The notes beneath the pieces were generated by a model. That model was given only the letters and a program-made list of their open reading frames with translations, was not told the DNA's origin and searched no databases. A stretch of DNA of 64,000 nucleotides from Leifsonia aquatica H1aii. GTDB lineage: Bacteria > Actinomycetota > Actinomycetes > Actinomycetales > Microbacteriaceae. Position numbers and translations under genes: made by a program. Shown one piece after another: positions 1 through 7,453 of the stretch (its first letter is position 1; each line of letters begins with the position of its first letter). The stretch lies in the NCBI RefSeq assembly GCF_000633535.1, contig NZ_AYMR01000005.1, positions 62,001-126,000 on the forward strand, read 5' to 3'.

Positions 1-464
1 AGATGGGCGTGGTCTTCTCCGGCGCCGACGAGAGCTACGAGCAGCCCGTGGTCACGTTCGGCGAGAAGATCGGCGTCGCGTTCCAGATCATCGACGACGT
101 CATCGACCTCTCGGCCAAGGGCGTCGAAGAGACGGGCAAGACCCCGGGCAACGACCTGCGTGCCGGTGTCGCGACCCTCCCCGTGCTCCGCCTGCGCGAA
201 CGGGCCGCCAGCGACCCCTCCGCGGCCGAGCTGCTCGAGCGCCTCGAGCGCGACGTGATCGGCACCGCGGACGAAGGCCCGGTCACCCCGCAGGCCACCG
301 CCGCGATCGCCGCCCTGCGCGAACACGAGGTCACCCACCAGACCCTGGAGGAGGCCCACCGGTGGGCGCGCGAGGCCGTCGAGGCGCTCGGACCGCTGCC
401 GGACGGCCCCGTCAAGAAGGCGCTCGTCCGATTCGCGGACACGATCGTCGAACGCTCCAGCTGA
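1..464 (+). CDS. Polyprenyl diphosphate synthase, C-terminal part
   Basis: This is the last 153 residues of a trans-isoprenyl diphosphate synthase; the gene begins before the window and the reading frame is set from base 3. The segment holds the second aspartate-rich motif (IIDDVIDL), which binds Mg-diphosphate of the allylic substrate, followed by the conserved GNDLRAGVATLPVL stretch that in this family closes the active site. In actinobacteria such enzymes make the side chain of menaquinone or other long prenyl chains; chain length cannot be judged because the first aspartate-rich region is missing. It ends 19 bp before the ferredoxin reductase gene on the same strand. The family call is firm, the product length unknown. 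Confidence 0.9.
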   Translation, partial: MGVVFSGADESYEQPVVTFGEKIGVAFQIIDDVIDLSAKGVEETGKTPGNDLRAGVATLPVLRLRERAASDPSAAELLERLERDVIGTADEGPVTPQATAAIAALREHEVTHQTLEEAHRWAREAVEALGPLPDGPVKKALVRFADTIVERSS

Positions 465-483
465 TTCACGAAGGACGCAACCT

Positions 484-1866
484 ATGACCAAACTCCGACT
501 GGCCATCGTGGGCGCCGGGCCCGCCGGCATCTACGCCGCGGACATCCTGCTCAAAGCCGAACGCGGCTTCGACGTGTCGATCGACCTGTTCGAGCAGCTC
601 CCGGCTCCCTATGGCCTGGTCCGGTACGGCGTGGCTCCCGACCACCCGCGGATCAAGGGCATCATCACCGCCCTCCGCGACGTGCTCGACCGCGGAGACA
701 TCCGCATCTTCGGCAACGTGACCTTCGGCACCGACATCACCCTCGACGACCTGAAGCGCCACTACAACGCAGTGATCTTCTCCACCGGCGCGGTGCGCGA
801 CGCCGGCCTCGACATCCCGGGCATCGACCTGAAGGGGTCGTACGGCGCCGCGGAGTTCGTCAGCTGGTTCGACGGGCACCCCGACGTACCGCGCACCTGG
901 CCGCTCGAGGCGCAGTCCGTCGCGGTCATCGGCAACGGCAACGTGGCGCTCGACGTCTCGCGCATCCTGGCCAAGCACGCCGAGGACCTGCTGCCGACCG
1001 AGATCCCGGACAACGTGTTCGAGATCCTCAAGGACTCGCCGGTCACCGACGTGCACGTGTTCGGCCGTCGCGGCCCGGCCCAGGTGAAGTTCACCCCGCT
1101 GGAGCTGCGCGAGCTCGGCGAGCTGCGCGATGTCGACATGATCGTCCACGACGAGGACTTCGACTACGACGAGCAGTCGAAGGACGCCATCGCCAGCAAC
1201 AAGCAGGTCATGGTGATCGACCGGGTGCTGCAGCAGTGGCGGCAGCGCGAGGTGGGGTCGGCCTCCCGGCGCCTGCACCTGCAATTCTACGCCAAGCCTC
1301 TCGAGGTCGTCGCCGACGAGGACGGTCGCGTGCGCGCCTTCCGTTACGAGCGCACCGAGCCGGATGGCGAGGGCGGAGTGCGCGGGACCGGCGAGATCCG
1401 CGAGGTCGAGATCCAGGCCCTCTATCGCGCGGTCGGCTACTTCGGATCACCGCTGCCGGAGATCCCGTTCGACGCCGAGCACGGTGTCATCCCGAACCAC
1501 GAGGGCCAGGTGCTCCGCGCCGAGGACAACGAGCGCATGTACGGCGTCTACGCAACGGGGTGGATCAAGCGCGGGCCGGTCGGCCTCATCGGGCACACCA
1601 AGTCCGATGCGATGGAGACCATCAAGCACGTGATCAACGATCAGGGCAACTGGTGGTCCCCGGCCGATCCGGAGGAGGCGTCCGTGGACGCGCTCCTGCG
1701 TGAGCGCGGCGTGGAGTACACCGATCTCGACGGGTGGCACAACCTGGACGAGCACGAGCAGGCCCTGGGCTCCGAGCGCGGGCGTGCCCGGATCAAGGTC
1801 GTGCCGCGCGACGAGATGGTGCGGGTCTCGAACCGGACCGCCGTTTCCGCCTCGTCGGAGGACTGA
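484..1866 (+). CDS. fprA: Ferredoxin/adrenodoxin-type NADP+ reductase (FprA-like)
   Basis: The 460-residue protein has the full length and two dinucleotide sites of the adrenodoxin-reductase family. The FAD site is the N-terminal AIVGAGPAGIYAADIL, the NADP site VAVIGNGNVALDVSRIL sits near residue 145, and the C-terminal block ATGWIKRGPVGLIGHTKSDA is the family's FAD-contacting segment. It transfers electrons between NADPH and a ferredoxin, feeding cytochromes P450 or biosynthetic enzymes. An AAGGA Shine-Dalgarno sequence precedes the ATG by about 9 bp. The short distance to the upstream prenyl synthase suggests co-transcription; no ferredoxin or P450 gene is visible here to name the partner. 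Confidence 0.93.
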   Translation: MTKLRLAIVGAGPAGIYAADILLKAERGFDVSIDLFEQLPAPYGLVRYGVAPDHPRIKGIITALRDVLDRGDIRIFGNVTFGTDITLDDLKRHYNAVIFSTGAVRDAGLDIPGIDLKGSYGAAEFVSWFDGHPDVPRTWPLEAQSVAVIGNGNVALDVSRILAKHAEDLLPTEIPDNVFEILKDSPVTDVHVFGRRGPAQVKFTPLELRELGELRDVDMIVHDEDFDYDEQSKDAIASNKQVMVIDRVLQQWRQREVGSASRRLHLQFYAKPLEVVADEDGRVRAFRYERTEPDGEGGVRGTGEIREVEIQALYRAVGYFGSPLPEIPFDAEHGVIPNHEGQVLRAEDNERMYGVYATGWIKRGPVGLIGHTKSDAMETIKHVINDQGNWWSPADPEEASVDALLRERGVEYTDLDGWHNLDEHEQALGSERGRARIKVVPRDEMVRVSNRTAVSASSED

Positions 1867-1934
1867 GCCCCGGGCGACGTGGGCACGACACGTCGGGAGT
1901 AGGCGTCCGCGACGCGACCTGGCACGCTGGGAGG

Positions 1935-2963
1935 ATGACGCGAGCGCAGGAGTGGCGACCGGATGTGCTCGGCGAGCCGTTCGAGCAGCTGACCCTGCCG
2001 TTGCGCCCGGATAGCGAGGGCGACGTCGTCGCGACCCTGGTGCGGTTCGTGCCGCCGCCGCGGATCGCCGACCTGCGCCCGCATCGCCCGGCCGCCGAGG
2101 TGGACGTGCTCTACGTGCACGGCTGGTCGGACTACTTCTTCCAGAAGGAGCTGGCCCGGTTCTGGCACGATCGCGGCGCCCGCTTCTTCGCGCTCGACCT
2201 GCGCAAGTACGGCCGGAGCCTGCGCGAGGGGCAGACGCCCGGGTTCGTCGACGACCTGGCGACCTACGACGAGGAGATCGCCGCGGCACTCGAGGCGATG
2301 GGCCACGGCGAGGGAGATCGCGAGAGCACCGGCACGGGGGCGCGTGGGCCGGGGCGCCGGCTCCTGCTGCTGGGCCACTCCACCGGCGGCCTCACCCTGA
2401 GCCTGTGGACGCAGCGGCACCCCGGCCGCGCGCACGCGCTCGTGCTCAACAGCCCGTGGCTGGAGTTCCAGGCCGGCGGTCCGGGCCGCGCCGCTCTCGC
2501 GCCGATCATCGACCTGCACGCCCGGCTCGATCCGAAGGCGGCGCTGCCCAACGTCGACCTCGGCTACTACACCCGCTCGGTGTCGAAGACGATGGACGGC
2601 GAGTGGGACTACGACCTGGCCTGGCGGCCGGTCCGTGGTTTCACCGTCCATCCTGCGTGGCTCACCGCTATCCTTGCCGGGCACGCCCGTGTCGCCGCCG
2701 GCCTGTCGCTGGACGTGCCGGTGCTGACGCTGCTGTCGGCACGCTCGGCCCTGTTGCCGTACTGGACCCCGGAGATGACGAAGAGCGATGTCGTGCTGGT
2801 GGTCCAGGACATCGCGGTCCGCGCCCTGAAGCTCGCGCCGACCGTGACCGTCGCGCGCATCGATGGGGCGCTGCACGACGTGTTCCTGTCGAGCGAGCGG
2901 CCGCGCGCCGACGCCTACGCCGAGATGGAGCGCTGGCTCCGCGGGTACGTCAGCGGAAGTTGA
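1935..2963 (+). CDS. Alpha/beta hydrolase (S33/lysophospholipase-like)
   Basis: A 342-residue alpha/beta-fold hydrolase. Visible elements are the oxyanion strand VDVLYVHGWSDY, the LDLRKYGRS motif, the nucleophile elbow GHSTGG with the catalytic serine, and a late GALHDVFLS that supplies the histidine. The pattern resembles serine aminopeptidase S33 or monoacylglycerol-lipase proteins; the substrate is unknown. The ATG at 1935 lies right behind GGGAGG, so spacing is tight, but the coding frame upstream of it overlaps the fprA gene and reads as non-homologous sequence. It converges with the YajQ gene, and the two coding ends overlap by 14 bp. Confidence 0.85.
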   Translation: MTRAQEWRPDVLGEPFEQLTLPLRPDSEGDVVATLVRFVPPPRIADLRPHRPAAEVDVLYVHGWSDYFFQKELARFWHDRGARFFALDLRKYGRSLREGQTPGFVDDLATYDEEIAAALEAMGHGEGDRESTGTGARGPGRRLLLLGHSTGGLTLSLWTQRHPGRAHALVLNSPWLEFQAGGPGRAALAPIIDLHARLDPKAALPNVDLGYYTRSVSKTMDGEWDYDLAWRPVRGFTVHPAWLTAILAGHARVAAGLSLDVPVLTLLSARSALLPYWTPEMTKSDVVLVVQDIAVRALKLAPTVTVARIDGALHDVFLSSERPRADAYAEMERWLRGYVSGS

Positions 2964-3438
2964 CGAACTGCAGGGCCACGTCCAGGTCGGCGCCCTTCAG
3001 CAGGGCCATGGTCGCCTGGAGGTCGTCGCGGCTCTTCGACGAGACGCGCAGCTCGTCGCCCTGGATCTGCGCCTTGACGGACTTGGGTGCCTCGTCGCGG
3101 ATCAGCTTGGTGATCTTCTTCGCGGCGTCCTGCTCGATGCCGTTCTTGAGCCCGATCTCGACGCGGAACTCCTTGCCCGAGGCGTAGGGCTCGCCGGCGT
3201 CGAGCGACCGCAGCGTGATGCCGCGCTTGATCATCTTGGACTCGAGGACCTCGAGGACGGCCTTGACCCGCTCCTCGGTGTTGGCCTTGAGCAGGATCTT
3301 CTCCCCGCTCCACTCGACCGAGGCGCCGACGTTCTTGAAGTCGTAGCGCTGCTCGACCTCCTTGCGGGCCTGGTTGACGGCGTTGTCCGCCTCCATCTTG
3401 TCGACCTTGCTGACGACGTCGAACGTGGAGTCTGCCAC
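2950..3438 (-). CDS. YajQ family nucleotide-binding protein
   Basis: The 162-residue product matches the YajQ family over its whole length: an N-terminal ADSTFDVVSKVD, the central YDFKNV and the C-terminal LQFVNFR. Members bind cyclic di-GMP or RNA-like ligands and act as effectors in some bacteria; the physiological ligand in actinobacteria is not settled. I chose the GTG at 3438 because family members start with MADSxFD and are 162-163 residues long; an ATG three codons upstream at 3447 is possible. It is a single gene, its 3' end overlapping the convergent hydrolase gene. Confidence 0.9.
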   Translation of the reverse strand: MADSTFDVVSKVDKMEADNAVNQARKEVEQRYDFKNVGASVEWSGEKILLKANTEERVKAVLEVLESKMIKRGITLRSLDAGEPYASGKEFRVEIGLKNGIEQDAAKKITKLIRDEAPKSVKAQIQGDELRVSSKSRDDLQATMALLKGADLDVALQFVNFR

Positions 3439-3506
3439 GGTATCCATCCCATTCTCAGAATAAAGCTGTTCAAGCGGTGTTCTCGTGCACTCGAGTCTAC
3501 GGCGGC

Positions 3507-4544
3507 TCAGAGCTGCGCGGTGATCCCGATGACCAGCAGGCTGGTGCCCGCGACGAGGGTGGAGAGGGTCGCGCCGAGCAGGAGGGGGCGCCAGCCGGCA
3601 CGTCGGATGGCGGCGAGATCGGTGGAGAGGCCGATGCCGGCGAGGGCCACGGACACCATGAAGACGCTGGCCGTGACGAGCCCGTCGTGCACGCCGGCGG
3701 GGATCGGGACGAACGTGTTCGCGACGGCGACCAGCAGGAAGCCGATCAGGAACCACGGCACGAGGCCGACGACCCGGCGGGCGGTCATCGGCGTGCCGGC
3801 GTTGGTGCGACGGTTCTCCGCGATCGCCAGGCCGATGCTGATCGGGATGATCATCAGGGTGCGCACGAGCTTCACGACGACGGCGAAACCGAGGGCCGAG
3901 GTCGCGAACAGGCTGGCGGCGGCGACGACCGAGCTGGTGTCGTTGACGGCGGTCCCGGCGAACAGGCCGAACGTGTGGGGGTCCATCCCGAGCGCGTGAC
4001 CGAGGTACGGGAAGACCACTACCGCGATCGCGTTGAACAGGAAGATCGTCGAGACGGCGTAGGCGATCTCGGCGCTGGTCGCTCCGATGATCGGCGAGAC
4101 CGCGGCGATCGCGGAGGCCCCGCAGATGCCGGTTCCGACGCCGATCAGGGTGCGCTCGCGGCGCGGGATGCGCAGGGCGCGGCCGATCAGCCATGCCGCC
4201 AGCAGACACACGACGAGGGAGCTCAGCATCACCGGGAGCGATTCGACGCCGACCACCAGGATGCTCGACAGCGAGAGCTGCACGCCGAGGAGCACCACCG
4301 CCAGCTGCAGGACGAACTTGCCGGAGTAGGCCACGCCGGGGACGAATCGTCCCGTGGGCTTGCGCACGACGGCCACGACCACGCCGATCAGCAGGGCCGG
4401 CAGGGCGCTCCCGAGCGCCGGCACGACACGGGCGATCGCCGTCGCGACCAAGGCGATGGCCACCGTGATGCCGACGCCGGGTGCGACGTCGATCCCGCGG
4501 GTGACGAGACGGGCCGGGAGGGTGCGCACGGGGGAGACGTTCAT
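3507..4544 (-). CDS. YeiH/UPF0324 family membrane transporter (putative sulfate exporter family)
   Basis: A polytopic membrane protein of about 345 residues with some ten hydrophobic segments. The family signature GTGICGASAIAAVSPII is present, as are the conserved AGTAVNDTSSVVAAA block and the C-terminal STDLAAIRRAGWRPLLLG. These are features of the YeiH/UPF0324 family, often labelled putative sulfate exporters though transport has rarely been measured. Start choice is uncertain: ATG codons at 4556 and 4604 also lie in frame; 4544 puts the first hydrophobic segment about 15 residues in. No LysR regulator, the usual neighbour, is adjacent. Confidence 0.85.
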   Translation of the reverse strand: MNVSPVRTLPARLVTRGIDVAPGVGITVAIALVATAIARVVPALGSALPALLIGVVVAVVRKPTGRFVPGVAYSGKFVLQLAVVLLGVQLSLSSILVVGVESLPVMLSSLVVCLLAAWLIGRALRIPRRERTLIGVGTGICGASAIAAVSPIIGATSAEIAYAVSTIFLFNAIAVVVFPYLGHALGMDPHTFGLFAGTAVNDTSSVVAAASLFATSALGFAVVVKLVRTLMIIPISIGLAIAENRRTNAGTPMTARRVVGLVPWFLIGFLLVAVANTFVPIPAGVHDGLVTASVFMVSVALAGIGLSTDLAAIRRAGWRPLLLGATLSTLVAGTSLLVIGITAQL

Positions 4545-4632
4545 TCCATCGAGCATCCCGCGCCCGACCACGACCCGGCCAGCGGTGCGCGGTTGTGGGG
4601 CCACAACCGCGGTTTGTGTGCCGGCGCCGCCC

Positions 4633-4755
4633 TCAGCCCTGGCGGCCCTTGAAGCGCGGGTTGAGCTTGTTGATGACGAAGACCTTCCCCCGGCGCCGCA
4701 CGACCTGGGCTCCTGGCTGGCTCTTGAGGGACTTGAGAGATGCGCGGACTTTCAT
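4633..4755 (-). CDS. rpmJ: 50S ribosomal protein L36, cysteine-free (zinc-independent) paralogue
   Basis: A 40-residue protein, [17 protein letters not shown] onward, ending with [12 protein letters not shown]. It is the C-minus form of L36: the four zinc ligands (three Cys and one His) of the normal protein are absent. An AGGAGG ribosome site lies 6 bp before the ATG. In actinobacteria and other bacteria such cysteine-free ribosomal paralogues replace the zinc-binding forms under zinc shortage and are repressed by Zur. Here a Fur/Zur-like box at 4770-4784 lies just upstream, and the divergent gene is a COG0523-type protein, also a usual Zur target. The identity is firm; Zur control is inferred. 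Confidence 0.92.
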   Translation of the reverse strand: MKVRASLKSLKSQPGAQVVRRRGKVFVINKLNPRFKGRQG

Positions 4756-4769
4756 AGTGAACCTCCTAT

Positions 4770-4784
4770 TGAGAACGGTTATCG
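4770..4784. promoter_or_regulatory. Candidate Zur operator between rpmJ and the COG0523-like gene
   Basis: The 15 bp TGAGAACGGTTATCG form a 7-1-7 inverted repeat with five of seven arm positions paired; the core GAGAACGGTTATC pairs at five of six arm positions. This spacing is that of Fur-family boxes, and actinobacterial Zur sites have the same GAAAAyrrTTTTC-like layout. It lies 15 bp upstream of the rpmJ ATG, over the likely promoter, and about 50 bp before the divergent gene. A second overlapping dyad, GGTTA with TAACC, occupies 4777-4790. Confidence 0.55.
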
Positions 4785-4831
4785 TTAACCATAGACCCTC
4801 CTTCCGGAGGGTGATCGGACAGGAGACCCCC

Positions 4832-5860
4832 GTGCCCCAGATCGACGTGATCGCCGTCGTCGGACCGCGTTCCCCCGAGCGCCTGCGCTGCGCCAAGCGG
4901 CTCGCCGAGCGCACCCGGCGCGCCTTCATCCCCGCCACCCGGTTGGCGGTGGCCACCGATCCGATCCAGGAGGCTCTGGATCTCGCTCCCTGGGCGACCC
5001 CGGCCGGTGGGGCCGTCATCGAATTCCCGGGCTCGACCTCGGTGATCGAGCTGATCGGCGCGCTCGCCGACCCCGGAGCGCCGACGCGCCTGCTCGCCCT
5101 CGTCTGCGTGGCCGACGCCACGCACCTCGCCGTCGATCTCGCCGACGAGGAGTACGTGACCGCTGTCGACGCCGACGGGGACGTCGAGCACACCGCCCGC
5201 GCGTGGCTGACGGTCACCCAGCTCGAGTACGCGACGACGATCGTGCTCGCGAACGCCGACCGCGTGCCGACCACGCACCGCGACGAACTGCTCGGTCTGC
5301 TCGGACTCATCGCGCCCGACGCGCGGCTGCATGCAGCCGATGCGGACTCGCCCACGGCCGTCCCTGTCGACGGCGTCCCGATGGGGCGCAGCCACGACCG
5401 CGCCGGCTGGACCCGCGCGCTGAGCGGGGACCCGGTGCGCCCGGGCCGCGGAGGGGCGTCGGCGTTCCGTTACGAGAACCTGCGGCCCCTGCATCCGTGG
5501 CGGCTGCACCTGCTGCTCGAGGACCGGTTCGGCTCCGGCGCGTTCGGCACGGTGGTGCGCTCGGCGGGGTTCTGCCGACTGGCGAGCCGACCGGGTGTGG
5601 TGGCCCGCTGGGAGCAGGTCGGCGGGATGTTCGACCTCATCCCGATCGCCGACGCCGTCGCCGCCGGGGACGAGGGCGAGCTACTGTCGATCGGGCAGGA
5701 CCTCTTCATCGTCGGCACCGATCTCGACCGGGAGTCGCTCGCCCGCGCGCTCGACGACGCGGCGCTGCGCGACGACGAACTCCTCGCCGGGGTGACGGAC
5801 TGGCTCACCTACCCCGACCCGTTCCCCGATTGGTTGGTGCCCGGCGGATCGGACCTCTGA
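4832..5860 (+). CDS. COG0523/CobW-like protein with degenerate GTPase motifs
   Basis: The 342-residue protein follows the CobW/COG0523 plan: an N-terminal G-domain-like region of about 215 residues and a C-terminal CobW_C-like domain (from [16 protein letters not shown] to the end). The nucleotide motifs are eroded. The P-loop position reads [11 protein letters not shown] with no GxxxxGKS, the CxCC metal motif is replaced by sequence without cysteine, and the NKxD position reads ANAD. Functional COG0523 members deliver zinc or cobalt using GTP, so this one may only bind metal or a partner protein. GTG at 4832 has AGGAG 6 bp ahead. It is divergent from the cysteine-free rpmJ and probably shares its zinc-responsive control. 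Confidence 0.75.
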   Translation: MPQIDVIAVVGPRSPERLRCAKRLAERTRRAFIPATRLAVATDPIQEALDLAPWATPAGGAVIEFPGSTSVIELIGALADPGAPTRLLALVCVADATHLAVDLADEEYVTAVDADGDVEHTARAWLTVTQLEYATTIVLANADRVPTTHRDELLGLLGLIAPDARLHAADADSPTAVPVDGVPMGRSHDRAGWTRALSGDPVRPGRGGASAFRYENLRPLHPWRLHLLLEDRFGSGAFGTVVRSAGFCRLASRPGVVARWEQVGGMFDLIPIADAVAAGDEGELLSIGQDLFIVGTDLDRESLARALDDAALRDDELLAGVTDWLTYPDPFPDWLVPGGSDL

Positions 5861-5876
5861 CCGCGGCCGGTCGCGG

Positions 5877-6191
5877 TCAGTCGATCGTGACGGCGGTGCC
5901 GTACGCGCAGACCTCGACGCCGCCCTGGCCGTAGTCATTGGTCTCGAAGCGGAAGGCGAGGACGGCGTTCGCGCCCTTCGCCTGCGCTTCGTCGGCCAGG
6001 CGCCCCAGCGCCTCGGTGCGCGCGTCGTGCAGCAGGGTGGTGATGCCCTTGAGCTCACCGCCGGCGAGCGATTTGAAGCCGGCGCCGAGGTTCGAGCCGA
6101 GGTTGCGGGAGCGCACGGTGAGTCCGAACACCTCGCCGAGGACGGTGGTCACGGTGTGGCCCGGGATGTCATTGGTCGTCACGATCAGCAT
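5877..6191 (-). CDS. YbjQ/UPF0145 family protein
   Basis: A 104-residue soluble protein whose sequence MLIVTTNDIPGHTV at the start and GANAVLAFRFETND near the end are the conserved blocks of the YbjQ/UPF0145 family (heavy-metal-binding domain family). Members form pentamer-like rings; their biological role is unknown, and metal binding is assigned from the domain name rather than from residues seen here. The ATG at 6191 was chosen over an upstream ATG because family members begin with this motif. It converges with the COG0523-like gene, 16 bp apart. Confidence 0.85.
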   Translation of the reverse strand: MLIVTTNDIPGHTVTTVLGEVFGLTVRSRNLGSNLGAGFKSLAGGELKGITTLLHDARTEALGRLADEAQAKGANAVLAFRFETNDYGQGGVEVCAYGTAVTID

Positions 6192-6237
6192 GGTCCGACC
6201 ATCGCACACCCCGGGTCGGGCATCCAGCCTCCGATAC

Positions 6238-6288
6238 GGGGCACACGACCGCGGGCCTCACGACCGCGGGGCACACGACCGCGGGGCC
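6238..6288. repeat. Short imperfect tandem repeat, CACGACCGCGGG units
   Basis: Three copies of CACGACCGCGGG, two of them preceded by GGGGCA, lie between the UPF0145 gene and the small zinc-ribbon gene. Both genes are on the minus strand, so the array falls in the spacer directly upstream of the UPF0145 gene. No function is evident; such GC-rich units expand by slippage. Confidence 0.6.
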
Positions 6289-6295
6289 GGCCGGG

Positions 6296-6439
6296 TCAGG
6301 CCGTCTGCTCCAACTCGGCGTAGTAGGTCACGTGGCAGCCGTCGCCGGTGCACTCCACGCACACGGTGATCTCCTCACCGTGCTGGACGGGGTCGGCTCC
6401 GGTCCCGTCGCACCGTTCGCAAATCTCCAAGGTCCTCAT
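6296..6439 (-). CDS. 47-residue CxxC zinc-ribbon-like protein
   Basis: A small gene below common length cut-offs. It encodes a 47-residue acidic protein containing CERCDGTGADP near the start and CVECTGDGC near residue 27, followed by H36. The first is a DnaJ-type CxxCxGxG knuckle and the second a variant of it, so the pair can bind one zinc ion. The ATG at 6439 gives the whole motif pair and the TGA is at 6296. Such short proteins are found in actinobacteria but have no assigned role; a zinc-bound adaptor or a relic of a DnaJ zinc domain are both possible. Coding is supported by the regular cysteine spacing. Confidence 0.7.
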   Translation of the reverse strand: MRTLEICERCDGTGADPVQHGEEITVCVECTGDGCHVTYYAELEQTA

Positions 6440-6606
6440 GCCGACGATTCTGCGCCCGGCCACCGACATCCGTGGAAGCGGACGCGGGGTGTCGCCGATC
6501 GGTCCGGCTGGTCGCGATCGGCGGGGCCGGGTCCGTCGAGCGGAGGAGGCGCGAAGTGGTACGACGGTCCGACGACAGCGCCGGGCCGTCCCCGTAGCGT
6601 CGAATC

Positions 6607-6822
6607 ATGCGCATCGTCTACGATCCCGAGCTGGATGTGGCGCACCTCCTGTTCGACGAGGGCGCCCCGATCTCCCCCGCACGCGTCGCGGTCGGCGGAG
6701 TGCCGGCGGGCGGGTATGTGGACGCCGAGTACGACACGGACGGGCGCCTCGTCGGTCTCGAGGTGCTCGGCGCCCAGCGCGTGCTCCCGCCGGAGGTGCT
6801 CGCCGGCGCGGAGCCGGCCTGA
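6607..6822 (+). CDS. DUF2283 domain protein
   Basis: A 71-residue protein beginning MRIVYDPELDVAHLLF, the hallmark of the DUF2283 family, with the later block YDTDGRLVGLEVL. Family members are small beta-rich proteins of unknown role, sometimes next to toxin-antitoxin genes; no such partner is seen here. It lies upstream of the clgR-type regulator on the same strand, separated by 105 bp that contain a triple repeat and palindromes, so co-transcription is uncertain. Confidence 0.8.
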   Translation: MRIVYDPELDVAHLLFDEGAPISPARVAVGGVPAGGYVDAEYDTDGRLVGLEVLGAQRVLPPEVLAGAEPA

Positions 6823-6825
6823 CCG

Positions 6826-6876
6826 CTCGTGGGTTCTGCTCGCGGGTTCTGCTCGTGTGTTCTGCCCTGGGCAGAA
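6826..6876. promoter_or_regulatory. Three 13-bp direct repeats running into a 17-bp palindrome upstream of clgR
   Basis: Units CTCGTGGGTTCTG (6826-6838), CTCGCGGGTTCTG (6839-6851) and CTCGTGTGTTCTG (6852-6864) are contiguous. The last one merges into TTCTGCCCTGGGCAGAA (6860-6876), a perfect dyad with a single central base. The element starts 4 bp after the DUF2283 stop and ends 51 bp before the regulator ATG. The one-base centre argues for a protein-binding site rather than a terminator hairpin. Confidence 0.5.
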
Positions 6877-6877
6877 T

Positions 6878-6890
6878 CGCCGCATGCGGC
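6878..6890. promoter_or_regulatory. Palindrome GCCGCATGCGGC upstream of clgR
   Basis: A perfect 12-bp palindrome at 6879-6890 that also contains the CGC-N5-GCG spacing (6878-6888) described for ClgR sites, although the central bases do not fit the published consensus. It lies about 38 bp before the ClgR-type ATG, where an autoregulatory site would be expected. Function is inferred only. Confidence 0.35.
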
Positions 6891-6927
6891 AGGCGCGGAT
6901 CGGCATCATCCGGCTTAGGCTGACGCC

Positions 6928-7299
6928 ATGCTTCTGCGGCACGCGCTCGGGTCCGTGCTCCGTCGGATCCGGACGGAGCAGGGGACGACGCTGCGCCAGC
7001 TCTCCGAGACCTCGCGCGTGAGCATCCCGTACCTCTCCGAGATCGAGCGGGGCCGCAAGGAGGCGTCGTCCGAGATCCTCGCGGCGCTGTGCCGCGTGCT
7101 GGAGGTGCCGGAGGGTGAGCTGCTGACGCGGGTCGCGGCTGAGTTCGCGCACGCCCAGGCGCCGGCGCAGGCCGCCCAGGTGCTGAGCCTGGTGCCGGAG
7201 CGCGACACCGCACGGCAGCCCGAGACCCTCGTGGCCGCCGCCCCGGAGCCGGTGTCCACCGACACCGCCGCGCCCGCCGCGCTCCTGCTGGTCGCCTGA
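6928..7299 (+). CDS. clgR: XRE-family regulator, ClgR type
   Basis: A 123-residue regulator with an N-terminal Cro/C1 helix-turn-helix (residues 5-60). The segment [30 protein letters not shown] is very close to that of ClgR proteins, which activate clp protease genes in actinobacteria. The C-terminal half is Ala/Pro-rich and the protein ends in hydrophobic residues (AALLLVA), resembling the degradable ends of Clp substrates; ClgR itself is known to be turned over by Clp. The clpP gene lies next door in convergent orientation, which supports the assignment. The ClgR call is by sequence pattern and context. Confidence 0.8.
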   Translation: MLLRHALGSVLRRIRTEQGTTLRQLSETSRVSIPYLSEIERGRKEASSEILAALCRVLEVPEGELLTRVAAEFAHAQAPAQAAQVLSLVPERDTARQPETLVAAAPEPVSTDTAAPAALLLVA

Positions 7300-7320
7300 G
7301 CCGTCGCCCTCCCGCGCCTC

Positions 7321-7370
7321 GCTCTTCCCCTCTCCGTTCCCCGCGGCTCTTCCCCTCTCCGTTCCCCGCG
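7321..7370. repeat. Perfect 25-bp tandem duplication
   Basis: The unit that starts GCTCTTCCCCTCTCC and ends CCCCGCG occupies 7321-7345 and again 7346-7370 without a mismatch. It lies in the clgR-clpP convergent gap, right before the large hairpin. The identity of the copies suggests a recent slippage event. Confidence 0.85.
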
Positions 7371-7373
7371 ATT

Positions 7374-7420
7374 TGGACCGAATGTCGCGAAAGAGCTCTC
7401 TTTTCGCGACATTCGGTCCA
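7374..7420. terminator. 19-bp perfect hairpin between convergent clgR and clpP
   Basis: The left arm TGGACCGAATGTCGCGAAA (7374-7392) is fully complementary to 7402-7420, with a 9-base loop. Its place between convergent genes suits a bidirectional terminator, but no T-run follows either side. It shares the word GACATTCGG with the repeats at 8339-8392, so it may belong to an intergenic palindrome family. Three CATCGCGG units follow at 7421-7444. Confidence 0.6.
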
Positions 7421-7453
7421 CATCGCGGCATCGCGGCATCGCGGGGGACCGCG

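Noticed and set aside
35-469. Minus-strand open frame over the prenyl synthase end
   Set aside because: Ser/Arg-rich shadow of a gene with a clear second aspartate-rich motif.
6860-6876. Terminator after the DUF2283 gene
   Set aside because: The dyad has a single central base and no T-run, so a stable RNA hairpin of full length cannot form; a protein site is more likely.
7374-7420. Possible CRISPR-type or attachment site because of the long palindrome
   Set aside because: There is one palindrome with no spacer array, no cas genes and no integrase nearby.
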